This document shows positions 58,092 through 64,000 of a stretch of DNA of 64,000 nucleotides, piece by piece. The translations under genes and the position numbers were made by a program. The notes under the pieces were generated by a model. That model worked only from the letters and a program-made list of their open reading frames with translations. It was not told the origin of the DNA and did not search any database. Source of the DNA: Paraphoma chrysanthemicola. Taxonomy: Eukaryota > Ascomycota > Dothideomycetes > Pleosporales > Phaeosphaeriaceae. Position 1 is the first letter of the stretch; each line of letters begins with the position of its first letter. Location: positions 1,054,001 through 1,118,000 of the forward strand of contig JAGMWG010000013.1 in the NCBI GenBank assembly GCA_020744225.1, written 5' to 3'.

Positions 58092-61000
58092 ATGTCACCT
58101 CAAAATGCGCGAGCCGAGTCGGGTGCGCCGCTCAGTACCACGGCTATTGCGGCGATTGCTACTGGTATTGGTGTCATTGTCTTATGTCTCATCGCACTGG
58201 TCATCCTGCTCATACGAGCTGTGCGCAACCATAAGCAACTTTTGGCCGATCTGGAGGAACGAGGTGTCAACATGACGAGGACACGAGGAGAGGCTGACGA
58301 CTCGGTTGCCAGGCCGCGCGCTGTGTTAAGGCGCAACACTATCCTTCCGTTCAACACTAAGTCAGGATGGGATACTTTGACTTCGGTGGACACATTGAAA
58401 TCCACGGAAGCGCCGAATGCCGTTGGGCACTACGTTCCTCCCAAACCAACCGAGACTGTCACAAGAACCAGTCGTTTGTCATGGCCATTTCATGCCAGAC
58501 GGGTTTCCGGACCCAAAATCCCAATGAACACGATGAAAGGGACACGACTATCAACTGTCATTGAAGACCCAAAGCCGTCTGCGCTAGTGCCTGTCTTGAG
58601 CAACCCACATTTGAACGCGAGCAGACCATCTCTGATCGCCTCGAGCAAGCATGGAAGCCGACCATCATCTAGCCAATCGCTGCTCCGACATCATCCAGCT
58701 TTTCGTAGCCCTGCATTGGAAACTGTATTACCTCCCATCGAAGCTGGAGCCGCAAGTAATCCATACTTTCGATCAAATGCAAACAACCGGCTCCTGCGAG
58801 CCAGATCCTTCGCCGCGATCCCTTCAGGTCCAGCTCTTCGACCGCAAATGCGGGCAAGGTCGACGAGCTTGTGCAGTCAAGCGTCTGGGGCTGCACCTGA
58901 TGTCATTCTACCACCACTACCGCTGGATATTGCTCGTATAAAAAGTGACGCCAGAAGACGTAGCCAGATCAGACCCGTTCCGTCAAAGCAGTCAATGGAG
59001 AGTGTACGATCAGCCGATTCAGCTATACTTTCGAGCCGCTTGAGCCCAATTATCACTCAAGCTACCAAAAAGCGGGCACAAAAGATTACCAAGCCACGTG
59101 CCAGAGGTTCAACCATTGGTGGTGCCAGGCCCTTTCGGGACACTCTAGATCTTCGTGAGAAGGTTCTGGGATCACGACAAACTGCAAATGGATTCACGCC
59201 TCGAACTAGTCTAGCATCCTTGGATTCAGAGGATCCCTACAATGAGGTGAAAAGTATGGTGTCCGAGGAATCGAGCTCGCAATCCGTCGGTGTTGTGAAC
59301 AGAGCGCATTCTATCACCTTGAACAAAGTATCGTCTCCGGTTGCCAGTCCATTGCAAGTCCGCAATAACACTACTCCAAAACGTAAATTGAAAACGCAAG
59401 TCTCTCACGAGGGCTCACCAGAAAGACAGTACTATGGTACTGCGGCATCGAGAGCTTTGACGGGATCAGTCCGATCGCCAAAGCGACAACACTCACAAAC
59501 ATCTTCGCGGAGCAGTGGTGGCAACCCATTTCAGTGGGATCCCACACCATTTTCGTCAACAGGCAAGCCGTCAGCTTTGAAGGGTAGCCCTAGTGCTAGG
59601 CAAGGCCACCGTCGAAAGAACAGCGTGCGAATTTCACTGGTGCCGACATTCCACGGCCCACCCAGTGATCGCTCAAGTCCAGCGCCTCCTGCCACAATCA
59701 AAGACGACACAGTTGACGGTGCTGCCACAGCTAAGCCTGCATCTGGCCTGGGCATCGAGGTCTCGAGCGCCAATGGGAACCCAACTCCTCCAACTTCAGC
59801 TACCTTTTCACCGGACTTGAAGTTCTCTACTACATCGCTGCGTGCTTCGCTGACGCCTACTTCGCCAACTCTACCACTAGTCAACTATGATCAATCCTTC
59901 GTCGTCTTCCCCACTGACCACGTCCTTCCTGAGTTGTCGGCACAGGAAAGCAAGAGACTCAGTAATGGCTCCATCTTTAGCTTATCGAACTTTCCAGCCA
60001 CGCCTTCCATCATCGAGCCTGTCGATATTGACATGAATCAACCACTTACATTCCCTTCCACACAAACGTACGAATATGGCGACGACTTCAACCTGCCTGA
60101 TACGCCCTTTCTATCACAACAGCCATTTCGGCCGGAAACACCCGAAGAGAACAAGTCGACATCGACAAACAGCCTCATCGACATCGATGAGTACGACCCA
60201 GAGCGACCGAGCATGGTCTTTCAGACCCCGCCGCCGAATATGTCCTCACGAGCGTGGCAATCTGCCTTCGCCCCAATCCCGGAAGAGTCGTCGGCGGCCT
60301 CTCAAAAGGCTTTAAATGTGCAGCAAACACGGTACGATGACTCGCCGGCTGTGTCGCCAAAAACCATGTCCCCACCAAGATTCGATTTGGAGGATCGATC
60401 GGCCTACAATCTACCTGTGTATGCCACCACGATTCCGGAAGAGGTTCTGGACACAATCGATCCCTCCATTTTGAGCAAGGACGCTTTCAGCACGTTGAAT
60501 AGCAGCTTCAGTCATGGGAACGGCAGTATCACCAGGTCGGCTCACAGCAGCCGCTCAAATCTCACTATTGAAATACCCGAATCCCCTGGGTCAGCACAGC
60601 TTATGTCTGAACCTCTACTCCACGTGGCCTTCCCTTCCTCTCCACCTCGTGGTCCCTCGATGGAATCGCCTGTGTTGGGCCACATTTTTTCAGAAGCAAG
60701 CTCAATGTACTCTTCGCCCTCTCCATCGCCAACCTCGTCTCCAATCCAGCTCCCAAGTCCTGTCATGCCATGTTCACCACGGCCATCACATGCAGAACTT
60801 CCAAATCAGTCTCTCTCAATCAACTTTGCAGAAATGCCCAAGCTAGCTCCGTCACCACGCGGCCCGCGTGGATCCCCGCCCAAACCTCTGCGTACGTCCA
60901 TCGCCGCACTGCGACGCATGAACTCTGACGCAGCTGACGCGAAAAAGGAGAAGGCCGGTCGCGGCGAGCGCAGGTATCTCCGCTTAGGCCGCGAAGATAG

Positions 61001-61670
61001 CGTGCAACTCCCCGGTGACGAGAGCTGGCTTGACGAAATCGAGGACGACGATAACATTGAGCTCGACGAAGCAGAGGGCCGGAGACTCGTCGGCAACGTC
61101 CTGGATGAATGGGATGAAGGATGTACAGTGCTTGATCTTGACGAGAGCACTATACTATCTACCAAGCCTATCACACCAGACACAGAATTCAATACCTTCA
61201 CGTCCGCCGGAGCGAGTAAGCGGTCAAGTAGTATCTGGGAAGACGGCGAGAAATTCTGGTCAAGTCCGCCAACATCATCAACGGGAAATCCACCTGGTTC
61301 GCCGAATAAACCCAAAGATCGATACCAGCCACTTGCTTCGTCGCCACTTGCATCGCCGGCATTATCGATGCCTATCCCGTCTACACCGCCATACAAGATC
61401 GGGAAAAAGCGCGACTTCCAAGTCGCTAAGGACTCGACGGTTCAGCTTTCGCCTACCGAGAACCACAACCGCAATTACGAGAGTAAGAAGCGGCGCGAAA
61501 GCACGGTGGATAGTAGACGCGCGAGCGCGTCGGGGAACAGGTACAGGAAAAGAAGTGTGCTGGGGACTGCGACGCCGAATGTGAGGATTCAGATTACGAG
61601 TCCGAATGGACGCGTGACGATGGGGACGTCGGGGAGTTTGTATGATGCGCAGGGATTTTTGAGGGGGTGA
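58092..61670 (+). CDS. Long disordered single-pass membrane protein, unknown function
   Basis: A single large exon, 1192 aa from the first ATG. A transmembrane helix lies at residues about 16-44 (TTAIAAIATGIGVIVLCLIA, continuing LVILLIRAV), without a typical signal peptide before it. The remaining 1150 residues are Ser/Pro/Thr/Arg-rich and mostly disordered, with repeated SP and SPR motifs that fit multiple phosphorylation. Segments with more order are RRYLRLGREDSVQLPGDESW, the acidic DDDNIELDEAEGRRLVGNVL and the C-terminal VRIQITSPNGRVTMGTSGSL. The short N-terminal outside and large cytosolic tail resemble fungal cell-periphery scaffold or sensor-like proteins; this is inference. An upstream exon could add an extracellular domain. 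I recognise no orthologue. Confidence 0.75.
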   Translation: MSPQNARAESGAPLSTTAIAAIATGIGVIVLCLIALVILLIRAVRNHKQLLADLEERGVNMTRTRGEADDSVARPRAVLRRNTILPFNTKSGWDTLTSVDTLKSTEAPNAVGHYVPPKPTETVTRTSRLSWPFHARRVSGPKIPMNTMKGTRLSTVIEDPKPSALVPVLSNPHLNASRPSLIASSKHGSRPSSSQSLLRHHPAFRSPALETVLPPIEAGAASNPYFRSNANNRLLRARSFAAIPSGPALRPQMRARSTSLCSQASGAAPDVILPPLPLDIARIKSDARRRSQIRPVPSKQSMESVRSADSAILSSRLSPIITQATKKRAQKITKPRARGSTIGGARPFRDTLDLREKVLGSRQTANGFTPRTSLASLDSEDPYNEVKSMVSEESSSQSVGVVNRAHSITLNKVSSPVASPLQVRNNTTPKRKLKTQVSHEGSPERQYYGTAASRALTGSVRSPKRQHSQTSSRSSGGNPFQWDPTPFSSTGKPSALKGSPSARQGHRRKNSVRISLVPTFHGPPSDRSSPAPPATIKDDTVDGAATAKPASGLGIEVSSANGNPTPPTSATFSPDLKFSTTSLRASLTPTSPTLPLVNYDQSFVVFPTDHVLPELSAQESKRLSNGSIFSLSNFPATPSIIEPVDIDMNQPLTFPSTQTYEYGDDFNLPDTPFLSQQPFRPETPEENKSTSTNSLIDIDEYDPERPSMVFQTPPPNMSSRAWQSAFAPIPEESSAASQKALNVQQTRYDDSPAVSPKTMSPPRFDLEDRSAYNLPVYATTIPEEVLDTIDPSILSKDAFSTLNSSFSHGNGSITRSAHSSRSNLTIEIPESPGSAQLMSEPLLHVAFPSSPPRGPSMESPVLGHIFSEASSMYSSPSPSPTSSPIQLPSPVMPCSPRPSHAELPNQSLSINFAEMPKLAPSPRGPRGSPPKPLRTSIAALRRMNSDAADAKKEKAGRGERRYLRLGREDSVQLPGDESWLDEIEDDDNIELDEAEGRRLVGNVLDEWDEGCTVLDLDESTILSTKPITPDTEFNTFTSAGASKRSSSIWEDGEKFWSSPPTSSTGNPPGSPNKPKDRYQPLASSPLASPALSMPIPSTPPYKIGKKRDFQVAKDSTVQLSPTENHNRNYESKKRRESTVDSRRASASGNRYRKRSVLGTATPNVRIQITSPNGRVTMGTSGSLYDAQGFLRG

Positions 61671-62604
61671 TGGTTTGGGGATGAGTAGGGAGTGTATTTG
61701 CGGGTGTTGGCATTGGCATACGGGTTCTTTGCATTTGTTGGGGTATGGGCATCCGGGATCGGGTTGGGAATGGGACCTGTGGTTGCGGTGCATGGTGCAT
61801 TAGTATTGGCATTAGTATGGCATAGTGTAGTATTTAATAGGTAATGTTATTTATTTAGTGTGTAATCAACATGTTACAATATTCATGCTGTCGATCGAAC
61901 ATACGTGCCGTTCTTGTGATGAATGTGAGCTTGTCGAGACATGAAAATTTCGTGCCGGTCGTGGCTTCCACTTTCACCGTCACCTCGCCAAGCCTAGCAC
62001 AAGACTGCACTACGTCATCATCTCGGCGTTGCCATGACTGCTTTAGGAAGGTCTGCTACAATCGACAGCTACAGTAACTTACCTGAACAGGCATGTTGCG
62101 CGTTTGCTTTCACTTTCTGCGTTACTCTCACCTCACCTTTCGACGAGCCTAACAGAAAGGCAAGGTTGATCTGCTGTGATCGATGGCTAAAACAATTAGG
62201 TAAAAGAATACACTAGGCATTCGCTTCTTTGCACTTATACCAAACAGGAAGGGAACATAAGTTGCTACAATCAGAGCCTGAATTGAAGGATCAGTGAGAC
62301 TATGCATGGAGAGGCAGAATGAAAGCTGGATGTAAGTGTTTGGAGAAATTGTGCCCTTCTTTGCTGGACTCAGCAGAGATGGCCGCGTTGACTCCTTCAT
62401 CCACAGAGACCTGTAGCTGAAGCACACATTGCATCACATACAATGTTCAAGGTATGCTGTGGTGTTGGATTGTGCATTCATTTCGACAATTGGCATACGC
62501 TCTTGTCTGTGTCTTCTCATCATGGTACAACGTACACATTACATCTAGGGATATTGTACAGACCGCGAAACGTTCGCGTACGTGGCCTTTGAAGTTGCTC
62601 AAGT
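61671..62604. other. Convergent intergenic region
   Basis: About 930 bp between two stop codons. Contains short ORFs only; no repeat or RNA gene recognised. Confidence 0.5.
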
Positions 62605-63510
62605 CTACACTTCCGACGAGAATTGGAAGCCGAGCGGGGTAAGGATCCTGTCCTGAACGACCTTGTTGGCAACCTCGCCGCCGCGCTCGAGAGCTAATGC
62701 GCCGACGATGGCGTATAATGAGGTCATAAGCACTGACTCCATGCCAGAGCCTTGAAGGTTGTCCGCCTGTCTTGTGTTAGCCCATATGGTCTAATTGCTT
62801 GTCAACATCTACTGACCCTCTTTGGCGTCCACCGTGTCACCTTGTCCAGGCCATAGCGCTCTGCTAATTGTGATAACCGTGTCTTGTTGAGAACCGCGCC
62901 TTCCGCTTCATCTGTCAAGCCTTGCACCCCATTCAGCGCGGGGTGCAGAAATGGTCTCCTTCCGAACTCGTCAGGTTGTGGAAGGCCCTTTGCGTCTTTC
63001 GGCCATTGAGATTCTTGTGGAGAGTTTATGAGTGCTTGTGATGTTTGCAGCTCTACAATTCTGCGTCCTGGCACCAGTTAGCACGCCATTCCTCCTGCGT
63101 GGATTGTGCATCGTACCCAGGTATGCTAAGCGATCATTGAACCCTCTTCTGCCGTGGTCGTAGCTTTTGTGTGTGACGGCTAACCACTTGACTTCGTCTC
63201 CAAGCAGCTTGTCGCCTCCAGGCCCCAGCATCTTTATGTATGCATCATCCAGCCGCCTCGGGTCTTCGTTGACCTTGTAGACACCGCCTCTTGCTTGTGG
63301 CCGTATGCGGTATGGTGCCATCATGCGGGGTGGTGTCTGTTGCCATCTCGGTCTGTCTGCAGCTTCCGCGTCATATTCAGGTCCTCTTGACGGGCGTGTG
63401 GTGGAGAATGTGCATGCGGAGGTCCGCACGAGAGACGTTTTCGCAGGCTGTGGCCGCAGTGTCGAGGAGGCGTTTGCGAAAAGGCAGCGAATCGGTCGCT
63501 TAGATGCCAT
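62605..63510 (-). CDS. MRPL15: Mitochondrial large-subunit ribosomal protein L15 (RNase III fold, mL57)
   Basis: Three exons (63510-63117, 63067-62817, 62766-62605) give 268 aa, close to the yeast protein. An Arg/Ser/Thr-rich mitochondrial presequence (residues 1-50, SLVRTSACTFSTTRPSRG) precedes an RNase III-like fold: KLLGDEVKWLAVTHKSYDHG, NDRLAYLGRRIVELQTSQAL, LSQLAERYGLDKVTRW, then GSGMESVLMTSLYAIVGALALERGG. The catalytic acidic residues of true RNase III (ERLEFLGD) are replaced by DRLAYLGR, as expected for the ribosomal protein, which is structural. Acceptor and donor sites agree (GTACGA..GCCAG; GTCAGT..GACAG). It is divergent from RTT109. Confidence 0.9.
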
Positions 63511-63719
63511 TGTGGCTTTTATGGGCGAAGTACGGGGCGGAGAGCGGGTTCTGGCGCACAGGTGAAGGTGCTGGCGTTGAGTGTGGTAAAAAGCTTCCAG
63601 ACATCATCAAATGTTCGCGGTCGCGCTTGACCCAATACAGCTTAGCACCGAACGCGGTTACCCTTCAGCTTCACGCGTTCCAACATTATTTCTCCTCCCG
63701 GCAATTCTCTTGAGCCGTC
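63511..63719. promoter_or_regulatory. Divergent promoter MRPL15 / RTT109 with an MCB site
   Basis: 209 bp. A complete MluI cell-cycle box ACGCGT (63673-63678) lies about 42 bp upstream of the RTT109 ATG, and an ACGCG core occurs at 63652-63656. This fits MBF-driven S-phase expression; not tested. Confidence 0.5.
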
Positions 63720-64000
63720 ATGGCGAATATTCCTACGCCCAAATCACTGAGGGAGCTTTTGGCTGAACAGCTGCCCAAAGATGTACCATTCACCTTCTAT
63801 CACTACTCAACTCCTCCCATCAAGTCCTCTGCCCTCTTCTCCGCACCTCCCAATTCGAAGTCGGAACGAACATATTGCGAATCACACTTTTTGGCCGCAT
63901 CCATAAAAGACTTTACAGCCTCTAGACTCCCCGAGGAGCTGCTCATACTTGCCATAGAAGTCTTAATTTACACCACTCGCAACCTCACAACCATCTTCGT
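63720..64000 (+). CDS. RTT109: Histone acetyltransferase RTT109, 5' part only
   Basis: The first 93 codons are open to the window edge; the gene continues beyond. The N-terminus shows the KAT11/Rtt109 pattern: LLAEQLPKDVPFTFYHYS, the SALFSAPPNSKSERTYCESH segment (family form YSAPP.ekpErTyCESHFL), and LLILAIEVLIYTTRNLTTIF (family form IEVxIYTT..TTLFV). Rtt109 acetylates H3 K56 and K9 on new histones with Asf1 and Vps75 before CAF-1 deposits them. Catalytic residues lie outside the window. The family call rests on these segments. Confidence 0.82.
   Translation, partial: MANIPTPKSLRELLAEQLPKDVPFTFYHYSTPPIKSSALFSAPPNSKSERTYCESHFLAASIKDFTASRLPEELLILAIEVLIYTTRNLTTIF

Noticed and set aside
48280..64000. 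SPO11, CAF-1 and RTT109 as a functional chromatin cluster
   Set aside because: They lie within 16 kb, but unrelated genes separate them; proximity alone is probably chance.

Overview
The window is nuclear DNA of a filamentous ascomycete (Pezizomycotina). The evidence is dense genes on both strands, many 45-75 bp introns with GT..AG ends and CTRAC-like branch points, fungal-only families (HET, Zn2Cys6 regulators, full-size PDR transporters, Hce2, F-box/LRR) and fungal housekeeping genes. An Ecp2/Hce2-type effector and a rhamnogalacturonase suggest a plant-associated species, probably a dothideomycete; that placement is inference. All exon maps were built by eye from splice signals and frame continuity.

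Layout. 1-19.7 kb is mostly housekeeping: an RNA-binding protein with an ERI1-like exonuclease fold plus RRM and two RanBP2 fingers (-), an F-box/LRR-like protein (+), a GT25 glycosyltransferase (-), an RA-PH coiled-coil protein (+), glycogen synthase (+) and the TRK1 potassium transporter (+). 19.7-32 kb is gene-sparse and accessory: an Hce2 effector (+), a HET gene broken by two stops (-), rhamnogalacturonan hydrolase (-), TpA-rich relics and a secreted PQQ-sugar-dehydrogenase-like protein (-). 32.4-39.3 kb is a divergent Zn2Cys6 regulator and PDR-type ABC transporter. 40.4-46.1 kb holds the most unusual locus: a trypsin-like serine protease reading frame that splices without a stop into a 14-TM-type MFS transporter (-), next to a divergent gene for a fungal membrane protein (+).

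46.5-56.8 kb: an unknown Ser/Thr-rich protein (-), SPO11 (-), CAF-1 large subunit (+), a second HET gene with one in-frame TGA at the conserved Trp (-), and a membrane-anchored aspartic-protease-like protein without catalytic Asp motifs (+). 58-64 kb: a long disordered single-pass membrane protein (+), mitochondrial ribosomal protein MRPL15 (-) and the 5' end of RTT109 (+), which runs off the window.

Links between genes. SPO11/CAF-1 and MRPL15/RTT109 are divergent pairs with ACGCG/ACGCGT (MBF-like) motifs in the shared promoters, fitting S-phase or premeiotic expression. The effector and the pectin-backbone hydrolase fit a plant-interaction role. The regulator/transporter pair looks like a drug- or toxin-efflux module. 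No tRNA, rRNA, CRISPR or intact transposon was recognised.
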